Shown here: piece by piece, positions 6,930-14,595 of the stretch
Layout of the letters: every line of letters starts with the position of its first letter
Position numbering within the stretch: the first letter of the stretch is position 1
Assembly: GCA_004553095.1 (NCBI GenBank)
Contig: SFMJ01000066.1
Coordinates: 1 to 14,609 of the forward strand
Source: Bacteroidales bacterium
Lineage (GTDB): Bacteria; Bacteroidota; Bacteroidia; Bacteroidales; Muribaculaceae
Direction of reading: 5' to 3'
Length of the DNA stretch: 14,609 nucleotides
Notes under the pieces: generated by a model
What the model saw: only the letters and a program-made list of their open reading frames with translations
Told to the model about the DNA's origin: nothing
The model's database searches: none
Made by a program: the position numbers and the translations under genes

Positions 6930-7050
6930 ACTTTGCGATTGCTTTTGGATTAGGCCTTTAGATGAATGAGGTGAAATTCCTCTACAGTCCCGCTACGGTA
7001 ATAGTCCGACCATCTCTTGAAGCGCCAATAAAATAATTAGTTTTCCACGA
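6930..7050 (+). promoter_or_regulatory. Cobalamin riboswitch, short class-II type, upstream of btuB
   Basis: The leader carries the conserved core of B12 riboswitches. Visible pieces: P3 pairing of GCTTTTGGA (6941-6949) with TCTTGAAGC (7015-7023); P4 GATG/CATC (6961-6964 with 7011-7014); P5 GAGG/CCTC (6968-6971 with 6979-6982) closing the loop TGAAATT; and P6 CGG/CCG (6996-6998 with 7006-7008) in TACGGTAATAGTCCGA. This core resembles the short class-II aptamers known from marine metagenomes (env8), not the roughly 200-nt AdoCbl class with its large peripheral domain. B12 binding normally promotes a loop-loop contact with a 3' hairpin and lowers expression of uptake genes. The GAGG directly before the btuB ATG is a likely ribosome site inside the control region. 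The exact 3' boundary and the 3' hairpin are uncertain. Confidence 0.85.
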
Positions 7051-7052
7051 GG

Positions 7053-9095
7053 ATGAGAAAGCATCTAAAATATGTCATAGCAAGCATCATCGTGGCTGCA
7101 ACAGCGCAATCAGCTGTAGCAGCTTTCTTTTTTGATGCCTCTCCCAATACATCCGAAGCAACCACTGTCACCGAAGATGCCGAGCCGGAGACAGTGCATC
7201 TCTCTGATGTAGAGGTCGTGGCAGCTCGCCAAGAGAAGAGCACCACTGCGGAGTATACCCTCGATGCCACCACCTTCAGGGTGGCAGGAGTCACTGACAT
7301 ATCGGATGCAATCCATCGTCTGCCGGGAGTCAACCTCCGCGACTATGGCGGTTCGGGAGGTATGAAGACCGTGTCTGTGCGTGGCTTGGGCACTCAACAC
7401 ACCGGCGTGACCTACGATGGCGTGGCACTCGGCGACGCGCAGAGTGGTCAGATCGACCTCTCCCGTTTTTCTTTAGATTGCCTCTCCTCACTCTCCATCC
7501 GAATGGGTGATGGCGACGACCTGCTCCAATCGGCACGCACACTCTCCTTGGCATCCACCCTCAGTATTGCCACCATCGATGAGGCAGATCTTACCTCTCG
7601 CCGTCCCGAATTAGCGGTGAAGTTACGAGTAGCATCCTTCGGCACTTGGAATCCCTCACTCCGCTTCGGCATCGCCAACGGCAGTAATTTTAAATTCTCG
7701 CTCAACGGCGAATATTTACATGCTCGCAACAACTACCCCTTCACCATATATAATGGTAAGGAGACAACTCGCGAGAAACGCAATAACTCGCAAACCAACA
7801 CCGGACATGTCGAGATGAACTCGCTCTGGAAGATCAGCGATGACCATAGTCTACAAGCAAAAACCTACTGGTATGACAGCTCTCGCGACCTCCCCGGACC
7901 GGTGAAATATTACAACAACAAGAGCAACCAACATCTGCACGACAAAGACCTGATGGCGCAACTCCGATATGATGGTCGCTTCGCCTCCAATGTGTTCTTT
8001 CGTGCCCTTGCCAAATATGATTGGACCGATTTGAGATATACCGACATCGATGGTATTTACCCTAATGGCAGTCTCGATAATCGCTATATCCAACAAGAGG
8101 AATATATCTCCGCAGCGCTGAAATATACCCCTATCACCGACTTGGCACTCTCCTACTGCGTCGACTATTGGCACAATGCCATGTCCAACAACCTGCGAGC
8201 CAACAACCATCCTCAGCGCAACTCCCTCTTGCAGTCGATTTCAGTTAAATATCGGATATGGCGTCTCACCGCCACTGCCCATGGACTTCTCTCCTATATC
8301 AGCGACCTGCCCCAAGCAGGCGAAAAACATATCGACAGATGGAAAGTATCCCCCTCGATAGGGTTTAATCTCCAACCTATTGCCGATGAACAATGGTATA
8401 TCCGCACATCCTACAAATCGGGAATGCGTATGCCCACCTTCAACGAACTCTACTTCGACCATTACGGGTCGATCAACCTCGAGCCGGAGATAGCACGTCA
8501 GCTCAACCTCGGCATGACATGGTCCCGCCACATCGCTTCATGGTTGCCCTCTCTCGAACTCTCCGCCGATGGTTACCTCAACCGCGTGAAAAACAAGATT
8601 GTCGCCATGCCATACAATATGTTTGTGATGACGATGAAAAATCTCGGTGAAGTGAGAATCCTCGGTGCTGATGTTACACTCTCGGCAGACTTTAGACCGG
8701 CAGAGGGTCATGACCTGATCCTGACCGGTAACTATAGTTATCAAAGGGCTGCCTCGCGCACCGACCGCACGATGGCAGACTGGATGAAACAATTGCCCTA
8801 TATTCCGCTAAACTCCGGCGGTTGGTCGCTCACCTGGCAAAATCCCTGGGTTAATGTAGTGGCTCACGGCACAGGTTGCTCAGCGAGATATGCCGAGACT
8901 GTCAATCTTCCATCCTCGCGCATACCGGGATACATGGAGATAGGCTTCAGCCTCTATCGCGAGATCCGGATCAAACAATCCTCATTGACTCTGCGCGCCG
9001 ACCTGATCAACGCTCTCGATAAGCAATATGAGATCGTGGCTCGCTACCCAATGCCGGGTCGCTCCTGGGCAGTCTCAATAGAATATCGCCTTTAA
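7053..9095 (+). CDS. btuB: BtuB-like TonB-dependent vitamin B12 outer-membrane receptor
   Basis: A 680-residue outer-membrane barrel receptor that imports cobalamin or related corrinoids using TonB energy. Residues 1-23 or so form a signal peptide ending in SAVA; a TonB-box-like segment is at about 48-58 (TVHLSDVEVVA). The plug domain spans about 65-175 (IHRLPGVNLRDYGG, VSVRGLGTQHTGVTYDGV). The rest is a barrel rich in alternating aromatic residues, with the receptor motif MPTFNELYF and a C-terminal end in SIEYRL. It lacks the N-terminal carboxypeptidase-like domain typical of SusC nutrient receptors. The B12 assignment rests on the cobalamin riboswitch in front of it and on btuG, btuF and btuC following; by sequence alone a siderophore receptor would be possible. 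Confidence 0.9.
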   Translation: MRKHLKYVIASIIVAATAQSAVAAFFFDASPNTSEATTVTEDAEPETVHLSDVEVVAARQEKSTTAEYTLDATTFRVAGVTDISDAIHRLPGVNLRDYGGSGGMKTVSVRGLGTQHTGVTYDGVALGDAQSGQIDLSRFSLDCLSSLSIRMGDGDDLLQSARTLSLASTLSIATIDEADLTSRRPELAVKLRVASFGTWNPSLRFGIANGSNFKFSLNGEYLHARNNYPFTIYNGKETTREKRNNSQTNTGHVEMNSLWKISDDHSLQAKTYWYDSSRDLPGPVKYYNNKSNQHLHDKDLMAQLRYDGRFASNVFFRALAKYDWTDLRYTDIDGIYPNGSLDNRYIQQEEYISAALKYTPITDLALSYCVDYWHNAMSNNLRANNHPQRNSLLQSISVKYRIWRLTATAHGLLSYISDLPQAGEKHIDRWKVSPSIGFNLQPIADEQWYIRTSYKSGMRMPTFNELYFDHYGSINLEPEIARQLNLGMTWSRHIASWLPSLELSADGYLNRVKNKIVAMPYNMFVMTMKNLGEVRILGADVTLSADFRPAEGHDLILTGNYSYQRAASRTDRTMADWMKQLPYIPLNSGGWSLTWQNPWVNVVAHGTGCSARYAETVNLPSSRIPGYMEIGFSLYREIRIKQSSLTLRADLINALDKQYEIVARYPMPGRSWAVSIEYRL

Positions 9096-9140
9096 GCAAC
9101 TTAGAATCAATCATTTAATAATATAAAATATTAACAACCG

Positions 9141-10250
9141 ATGAAAAAACTATTTTATCTATTCTTCTTACCCCTGCTCGGCATGAGTATGGTGTCTTGT
9201 AGTGATGACAACAACGACCCCGAAAATCCTGACGTACCGGGTGGCGATGTGCCTGAGGTCATCGTAGTATCTGATGTCTATGCCTTGACCCAGGGCAATA
9301 TGTACAGCAACATCGAAGGAAGCCTCGACGCTATTGATCTCAAGACTCTTAACATCAACTCCGGTATCTTCAAGGCAGCCAATGGCCGTAGCCTCGGCGA
9401 CACACCCCAATGTATGGCAGTTTATGGCAGCAAGATCTATATCGGTACTTCTCAGTCGAACACTATCGAGATCATCGACAAGGCTACCAACCTATCTATC
9501 AAGCAGATCAAACTTGCCGACGACCCCACTCACGGCACAACCCCTTACTCTATGGTATGCTACAAGGGTGGTGTGTTTATGTCGATGTATGATGGCTACT
9601 TGGCACGCTTAGACACACTCACACTCACCATCGACAAGAGTGTGAAGGTGGGTCCCAATCCCGATCAGATCGCACTCTATCGCGGCAAGATCTATGTGCC
9701 TGAGAGCGACGGTATGAACTACCCCAAATACGGCACCACAGCCTGCGTCGTTGACCCCGAAACTATGACTGTCGAAAAGAGATTTGATGTAGGTCTGAAT
9801 CCTCGTCAGTTTATCGTCTGCGATGACTGCCTATATCTTCTCTGCTCCGGCAACTATACCGATGTCGAGTCAATGCTCTATAAAGTCAATGACGATCTGA
9901 CACAGACTCAAATCTGCAAGGCTCACATCGCCGGTGCTCTGAAGAATGAAATCATAACTGCATATACACCCTTCACTGATCATGCCACAGCACCCACCTA
10001 CTCATTTGTCGATGCTAAGAGCGGCAATGTGTCTGTCAAGGAATTCGAAACTCCCGATTATCCCCACTCATTCTGGTATAATCAGACTACCAACACTGTA
10101 ATGATCGGCTCGTATGTGATGGATGGCGACTATCCCAGCTATACCCTCCCCGGTTATGTCAACCTCTATAACGGCGACAACTTCAATCTCCTTAAGAAAG
10201 TTACACTCGGTTCGGGTGGTCCGGCTTACTTTGCTGAATTTGTAAAATGA
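9141..10250 (+). CDS. btuG: BtuG-like surface lipoprotein, B12-capturing beta-propeller
   Basis: A 369-residue lipoprotein whose signal peptide ends in lipobox MVSC, with the lipidated Cys at residue 20. The next residues, SDDNND, match the Bacteroidetes lipoprotein export signal that sends proteins to the cell surface; a Pro/Asp linker follows. From about residue 42 there are repeated propeller blades of YncE/DUF5074 type (QCMAVYGSKIYIGTS, YSMVCYKGGVFMSMYDGYL, PDQIALYRGKIYVPES, PRQFIVCDDCLYLLCSG). In Bacteroides, BtuG binds B12 very tightly on the surface and passes it to its partner BtuB. The identification rests on position directly after btuB under a B12 riboswitch, fold and length. It begins 45 nt after btuB and overlaps btuF as ATGA. 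Confidence 0.85.
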   Translation: MKKLFYLFFLPLLGMSMVSCSDDNNDPENPDVPGGDVPEVIVVSDVYALTQGNMYSNIEGSLDAIDLKTLNINSGIFKAANGRSLGDTPQCMAVYGSKIYIGTSQSNTIEIIDKATNLSIKQIKLADDPTHGTTPYSMVCYKGGVFMSMYDGYLARLDTLTLTIDKSVKVGPNPDQIALYRGKIYVPESDGMNYPKYGTTACVVDPETMTVEKRFDVGLNPRQFIVCDDCLYLLCSGNYTDVESMLYKVNDDLTQTQICKAHIAGALKNEIITAYTPFTDHATAPTYSFVDAKSGNVSVKEFETPDYPHSFWYNQTTNTVMIGSYVMDGDYPSYTLPGYVNLYNGDNFNLLKKVTLGSGGPAYFAEFVK

Positions 10251-11395
10251 GAAACTTAGAGCTCTTAGGTAAAATACTCTCATTAACCTTTATTATGTCA
10301 TTGTCACTTCTACTTTCTTGTAGAGGTGGCAATGGTCATAATAATGGCTGTCTGCAAGGGGATAGTATCGAACTGAAGTACAGCGCCAATCTTCGCATGG
10401 ATTCCATTTGCCGGGGCGTGACACTCGTAACGATGCGCAATCCTTGGGACACCACTCGGACCATGGCGAAGTATGCTCTGATCGAAGAGGATCATGACGA
10501 CTATGGTACACTCGCCACGGATGTGATGACCGTCAACGTTCCCCTGAAGCGAAGTGTGGTTTACTCCGGTGTACATGTCTCTCTGATCGATGAACTGGGA
10601 GCCGGCGATGCCATCACCGGTATCTGCGACCTCCCTTACATCAACTGTCGGAGGGTTCGCGACCGCGTCGAGAAGGGTGAAGTGGCAGACTGCGGACAGA
10701 GCTCATCGCCCAATATCGAACTTATCATCAGTAGCAAGAGCGATGCGCTGATTCTCTCTCCCTACGAGAAGAGCAATGATATGGAATTATTCCGCAAGAC
10801 CGGCATCTGTGTGATCGAGGCGGCTGACTATATGGAGAAGACCCCCTTGGCGCGTGCTGAATGGATGCGCTTCTATGGCAGACTCTTCGGCAAGGGTGCT
10901 CAAGCTGATGCCCTCTTCGCCCAAATTGAAAATAATTACCTGACACTCAAGAATGTTGCCGGCAAAGTCACCGAGCGACCGATGGTGCTCTTCGACCGTC
11001 TCTACAGCGGCGTCTGGAATGTGCCCACAGCCGGATCTGTGACAGGTATAATGATAGAGGATGCCGGTGGTAAGAATCCTTTCGACTATAAGAGTGACAG
11101 CGGATCGGCACAGCTTAATGCCGAGGAGGTGATCTATCTTGCCAAAGATGCCGACATCTGGCTCATCCGCTACAACGAATCGCAACTTACTTTGAAGGGT
11201 ATAGCACAAGACAATAGTCTCTACACTAAGATCAAGGCATATCGCGAGGGAAAAGTATATGGCGCAGACACTATAGCCACTACCCTATTCGAGGATGGAT
11301 CGTTCCATCCCGACAAAATCTTGCGGGAGATGATCCGGCTATTTCATCCCGAGATCGAAACTACACCCTTGCAATATTATCAACAAGTGAAATAA
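10247..11395 (+). CDS. btuF: BtuF-like periplasmic cobalamin-binding lipoprotein
   Basis: A 382-residue ABC-transporter binding protein of the BtuF/FepB-like class. The signal peptide ends in lipobox LLLSC (Cys25). The following residues, RGGNGHNN, lack the acidic surface-export signal seen in BtuG, so it should stay facing the periplasm. The body has the binding-protein pattern: VVYSGVHVSLIDELGAGDAITGICD (given here in two parts: VVYSGVHVSLID and ELGAGDAITGICD, about residues 105-130), PNIELIISSKSDALILSPY, and a second lobe with VLFDRLYSGVWNVPTAGSV and AKDADIWLIRYN. Its role would be to collect the corrinoid released by BtuB and deliver it to BtuC. It overlaps btuG by four bases and precedes btuC by 4 nt, so translation is probably coupled. 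The substrate is inferred from the operon; the same family also carries siderophores. Confidence 0.87.
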   Translation: MRNLELLGKILSLTFIMSLSLLLSCRGGNGHNNGCLQGDSIELKYSANLRMDSICRGVTLVTMRNPWDTTRTMAKYALIEEDHDDYGTLATDVMTVNVPLKRSVVYSGVHVSLIDELGAGDAITGICDLPYINCRRVRDRVEKGEVADCGQSSSPNIELIISSKSDALILSPYEKSNDMELFRKTGICVIEAADYMEKTPLARAEWMRFYGRLFGKGAQADALFAQIENNYLTLKNVAGKVTERPMVLFDRLYSGVWNVPTAGSVTGIMIEDAGGKNPFDYKSDSGSAQLNAEEVIYLAKDADIWLIRYNESQLTLKGIAQDNSLYTKIKAYREGKVYGADTIATTLFEDGSFHPDKILREMIRLFHPEIETTPLQYYQQVK

Positions 11396-11399
11396 AGAC

Positions 11400-12413
11400 A
11401 TGAAAAAGAATGGTATCATCATAATCGTATTGGCTGTTTCAGCAGTGTTGTTGCTGCTCGCCAATCTCTTTTGGGGAGCTATCAGCATCCCGATGGCTGA
11501 TGTGACATCAGCGTTGACGGGAGGAGACTGTGATGATGCCATCCGCTATATTATCCTTGAGAGCAGACTGCCGCAAGCACTTACTGCATTGATAGCCGGT
11601 GCGGCGCTCTCTGCCTCCGGACTGATGTTGCAAACCATCTTCCGCAATCCCTTGGCAGGCCCTTCGATCTTGGGCATTACCTCCGGAGCAAGCCTCGGCG
11701 TAGCCTTGGTGCTACTCTTCTTCGGGGGATGGATCGGTGTTGCCGGTTCGGATTTCGGCGGAAATATCGCCATTATGATCGGTGCGCTATTGGGTAGTTG
11801 CATCATTATGGCGTTGCTGATACTCCTATCGCTGAGGGTAAAAAATAATCTTATACTCCTTATCGCCGGTATGATGACCGGATATTTTGCCAATTCTGTA
11901 GTGACGCTCCTCTCCTCCCTCTCGACCGAGCAGAGTATTCAAAGTTATGTGATGTGGGGAATGGGCAATTTCAGCAGTGTGTCGTTGGAGCGTCTTCCTT
12001 GGTTTGTGGTTATATCACTGATTGGTTTGGTGATCGCAATGCTTCTCGCCAAGCCCTTAAATCTGCTTCTTTTGGGCGACAACTATGCCAAGAACCTTGG
12101 TGTGAATGTGCTGAGGGTGCGGAATTGGTTGTTGATAGCCACCGGACTCTTGTCATCTATAGTTACGGCATGTTGCGGTCCTATCGGCTTTGTCGGGCTT
12201 GCGATGCCCCACATAGCGCGGCTTTTGACTCGCACCGACAATCACTTGGTGCTGATGCCGGCGACGATGCTCTGCGGATCTATCTTGACTCTTCTCTGCA
12301 ATCTGATAAGTGTTATGCCCGAGGGTCAGATCATACCGATCAATGCACTGACACCGATAGCCGGCGTACCGGTGGTGTTATATGTCATCTTAAAAAGACG
12401 TCGCTCCGCATAA
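11400..12413 (+). CDS. btuC: BtuC/FecCD-family ABC transporter permease
   Basis: A 337-residue inner-membrane permease of the FecCD/BtuC family. It shows a leading hydrophobic helix (IIIIVLAVSAVLLLLANLFW) and then the family signature RLPQALTALIAGAALSASG plus GLMLQTIFRNPLAGPSILGI. Further membrane segments follow to a total of about 9-10, with the cytoplasmic coupling region near NLLLLGDNYAKNLGVNV and the conserved CGPIGFVGLAMPHIARLL. The length is normal for the family. As the last gene of the riboswitch-controlled operon it would pass cobalamin into the cytoplasm. No ATPase gene (btuD) follows before the convergent aguB, so the partner must be encoded elsewhere or shared. The last codons lie within a hairpin that serves the opposite strand. 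Confidence 0.92.
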   Translation: MKKNGIIIIVLAVSAVLLLLANLFWGAISIPMADVTSALTGGDCDDAIRYIILESRLPQALTALIAGAALSASGLMLQTIFRNPLAGPSILGITSGASLGVALVLLFFGGWIGVAGSDFGGNIAIMIGALLGSCIIMALLILLSLRVKNNLILLIAGMMTGYFANSVVTLLSSLSTEQSIQSYVMWGMGNFSSVSLERLPWFVVISLIGLVIAMLLAKPLNLLLLGDNYAKNLGVNVLRVRNWLLIATGLLSSIVTACCGPIGFVGLAMPHIARLLTRTDNHLVLMPATMLCGSILTLLCNLISVMPEGQIIPINALTPIAGVPVVLYVILKRRRSA

Positions 12414-12425
12414 ACGCAGAGCGAC
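12392..12425 (-). terminator. Intrinsic terminator of the aguA-aguB operon, overlapping the 3' end of btuC
   Basis: Ten-base arms (12400-12409 and 12416-12425) pair at nine positions around loop ATAAAC. Read on the minus strand the stem is followed by GTC and five T residues (12396-12392), so it works as an intrinsic terminator for aguAB. On the plus strand there is no T-tract. The hairpin includes the btuC stop codon. Confidence 0.75.
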
Positions 12426-12431
12426 AATTCG

Positions 12432-12450
12432 TTAGAGCGCGTTCCTTAAA
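12432..12450. repeat. Second copy of one arm of the 692-735 palindrome
   Basis: TTAGAGCGCGTTCCTTAAA is identical over 19 nt to the left arm at 692-710, but no complementary arm follows; the sequence continues as AAAATTATTTTT. Like the full palindrome it sits between two convergent genes, here btuC and aguB. Confidence 0.75.
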
Positions 12451-12454
12451 AAAA

Positions 12455-13339
12455 TTATTTTTCATCATCGAGGAAACGGCGTGTTATCGAGTCGTAATAG
12501 TCTATGCGGCGGTCGCGGAAGAAGGGCCACCATTGTCTGACATTTTCCGAACGTTTCATATCGAGTGTCACCACCTCCTCGCAGGGGGCATTGTCGGTGG
12601 CGCGGAAGAGGAATTCACCTTGCGGTCCGACCACAAAACTTGATCCCCAGAAATCGATGCCGGAGGTTTGACCTGAGGGATCCTCCTCGAAGCCGCATCT
12701 GTTCACCGATACTACAGGTATGCCGTTGGCAACCGCATGTGAGCGCTGGATCGTGGTCCAGGCATCGAGCTGACGTCGTTTCTCATCGTCGGTGTCATCC
12801 GGATTCCAGCCGATGGCTGTCGGATAGATCAGCATCGAAGCGCCACGCATAGCCATGATGCGAGCTGCCTCCGGATACCACTGATCCCAGCATACCAATA
12901 CGCCCAACTTACCGATAGATGTTTCGATCGGATAGAAACCCAGATCGCCCGGGGTGAAATAGAACTTCTCATAGAAACCGGGGTCATCGGGGATGTGCAT
13001 CTTGCGATACTTGCCGCAGATGCTGCCATCGCTATCGAAGACTATCGCCGTGTTGTGATAAAGACCGGGAGCACGACGCTCGAACATACTGGTCACCAAT
13101 ACAACATGGTTGTCACGTGCCGCCTCACTATAGATTGTGGTGAAATCTCCCGGTATGCTCTCGGCATATAGGAAATTATCCACATTTTCTGTTTGGCAAA
13201 AATAGAGTGAATCATGCAGCTCCGAGAGGACTACCAGATCGGCCCCCTCCGAGGCGAGACTCTCTATGGCATTAAGATTGCGAGTGCGATTGGCATCTAC
13301 ATCTTCCGAGAATGAATGTTGGACGATTCCTACCTTCAT
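12455..13339 (-). CDS. aguB: N-carbamoylputrescine amidase
   Basis: A 294-residue carbon-nitrogen hydrolase (nitrilase superfamily) that splits N-carbamoylputrescine into putrescine, ammonia and carbon dioxide in the cytoplasm. The catalytic triad is visible as Glu40 (LVVLSELHDS), Lys113 (KYRKMHIPDDP) and Cys150 (GVLVCWDQWYPEAAR). The block SGIDFWGSSFVVGP and the end RQWWPFFRDRRIDYY are characteristic of the AguB branch. The length is normal. It lies 44 nt downstream of aguA on the same strand, with no promoter-like box between them, so the two are probably one transcript covering two consecutive reactions. The ATG start at 13339 gives MKVGIVQHSF, which matches the family N-terminus. Confidence 0.95.
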   Translation of the reverse strand: MKVGIVQHSFSEDVDANRTRNLNAIESLASEGADLVVLSELHDSLYFCQTENVDNFLYAESIPGDFTTIYSEAARDNHVVLVTSMFERRAPGLYHNTAIVFDSDGSICGKYRKMHIPDDPGFYEKFYFTPGDLGFYPIETSIGKLGVLVCWDQWYPEAARIMAMRGASMLIYPTAIGWNPDDTDDEKRRQLDAWTTIQRSHAVANGIPVVSVNRCGFEEDPSGQTSGIDFWGSSFVVGPQGEFLFRATDNAPCEEVVTLDMKRSENVRQWWPFFRDRRIDYYDSITRRFLDDEK

Positions 13340-13383
13340 AATATTATATTGCTTATTGGATTGTTATATTATTTATGGGGTGA

Positions 13384-14406
13384 TTAGAAAGGCACTACCA
13401 TGCTGGAGCAATGCAGCGAACCATGTTGGCGTATCAGTGTGCAACAGTCTACGCCGACTACTTCATGCTCAGGGAAGGCGATTTTGACCGTGTTGCATGC
13501 CAAGAGATCATTCTGTGGCTGGCGGTAAGTCGGCATATAAATGGCGCGAGGAGTCACAAGGTAATTGGCGTAAGTGGCAGGAAGTCGGCATCCCTCTTCA
13601 TCGAAGATCGGATCGGGAAGGGGGAGTTCGACGAGGTTGAAGGGTTCACCTTCGGCGTTGCGAAGCATAGTCAATTCTGCCCTCATCTTGAGCAACTCCT
13701 CGAAGTGAGAGTCATCGACATTGCGGCAGCCGGTGAAGAGGATCACATTGTCGGGAGCCAAACGGCAGAGTGTGTCGATATGGGAATCGGTGTCATCACC
13801 CTCCAACCCGCCATGATTGAGCCAAAGGAGATGGTCGACACCCAGCTCTCCTTTCAGTTTGTCGGCAATTTCATCGATGGTCAGGTCGCCGTTGCGATTG
13901 GGCGACAAGAGGCACTCGGAGGTGGTGAGAAGTGTTCCTTGTCCATCTGTTTCGAGAGAGCCACCTTCGAGGATAAAGCTGCGGCAATTACGATACATAT
14001 CTTTCGGCATAATGCCGGCACCGCAAAGATGAAGATTGACCAGATTGTCATGGCAGGCTGCAAACTTCAGCCCCCAACCGTTAAAGCCGAAATCTATGGC
14101 ACGCATTCTGTCGTTGCGCACCACAGTGACGGGACCATAATCGCGAGTCCAGGTATCGTTGGTGGTCATTTCGACAAACTCAACTCCATGGAGGGGGCAA
14201 TCGGCGAGACTTGCCTTAGCCTTCTCGACGTCCGGCACGAGCAGCAACACCTCTTCGCCATGAGAGACGAAAGCAGTGATAAGCCGTCGATACTGGTCGA
14301 CAGCCTCCGGGAGAATATAATTCCAATCAGTGTCGGCATGAGGGAAAGCCAACAAGATGCGCCCCTTCAGCTCCCACTCCGGTATGTAATGTATATCATT
14401 AGCCAT
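13384..14406 (-). CDS. aguA: Agmatine deiminase
   Basis: A 340-residue member of the peptidyl-arginine-deiminase-like (PAD_porph) family. It converts agmatine to N-carbamoylputrescine plus ammonia, the substrate for the next gene. Visible motifs are TNDTWTRDYGP (about residues 81-91), LEGGSLETDGQGTLLTT (about 145-161), the His in DSHIDT, and the C-terminal SLHCSSM with the likely nucleophile Cys333, seven residues from the end. The Bacteroidetes form is slightly shorter than the roughly 360-370 residues of plant and Pseudomonas enzymes. The ATG at 14406 gives MANDIHYIPEWE, a family-like N-terminus. The opposite strand is also open over this gene (13411-14499), but only as a codon-usage mirror. 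Confidence 0.94.
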   Translation of the reverse strand: MANDIHYIPEWELKGRILLAFPHADTDWNYILPEAVDQYRRLITAFVSHGEEVLLLVPDVEKAKASLADCPLHGVEFVEMTTNDTWTRDYGPVTVVRNDRMRAIDFGFNGWGLKFAACHDNLVNLHLCGAGIMPKDMYRNCRSFILEGGSLETDGQGTLLTTSECLLSPNRNGDLTIDEIADKLKGELGVDHLLWLNHGGLEGDDTDSHIDTLCRLAPDNVILFTGCRNVDDSHFEELLKMRAELTMLRNAEGEPFNLVELPLPDPIFDEEGCRLPATYANYLVTPRAIYMPTYRQPQNDLLACNTVKIAFPEHEVVGVDCCTLIRQHGSLHCSSMVVPF

Positions 14407-14490
14407 GATAAAGTCGTTATAACGCGTTCAAAAGTAATAAAGATAAGTGGCGAAATCAATACAAAACAAGACATCGCCACAAATCAAATG

Positions 14491-14498
14491 CAAATATA
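14491..14498 (-). promoter_or_regulatory. Possible -7 box for aguA-aguB
   Basis: TATATTTG on the minus strand fits TAnnTTTG and would leave a leader of about 80 nt before aguA. A second match, TACTTTTG, lies at 14436-14429, too close to the start to leave much leader. Neither has TTTG at the proper distance upstream, so the choice is uncertain. Confidence 0.35.
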
Positions 14499-14587
14499 AT
14501 GAAAAAAATCAAGACTTTCCGTCGGCTTGTAGATAAGTTTTGAGGTATAGGTTGTGGAAAGATAAGGGATAAGAACGCAAAAATTAT

Positions 14588-14595
14588 TATCTTTG
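14588..14595 (+). promoter_or_regulatory. Possible -7 box of a gene beyond the right edge
   Basis: TATCTTTG on the plus strand fits the Bacteroidetes -7 consensus and points out of the window. No TTTG lies about 20 nt upstream. The remaining bases of 14407-14609 hold no coding frame I can support. Confidence 0.3.

Noticed and set aside
7053..12413. Siderophore or heme uptake system instead of B12
   Set aside because: The receptor and permease families alone would allow it, but the cobalamin riboswitch and the BtuG-type propeller lipoprotein favour B12.
12436..12470. Second full hairpin terminator after btuC
   Set aside because: Only one palindrome arm is present; no reverse complement follows within the gap.
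13411..14499. A 362-residue open frame on the plus strand opposite aguA
   Set aside because: It has no recognisable motif and mirrors aguA, whose minus-strand product has clear catalytic motifs.
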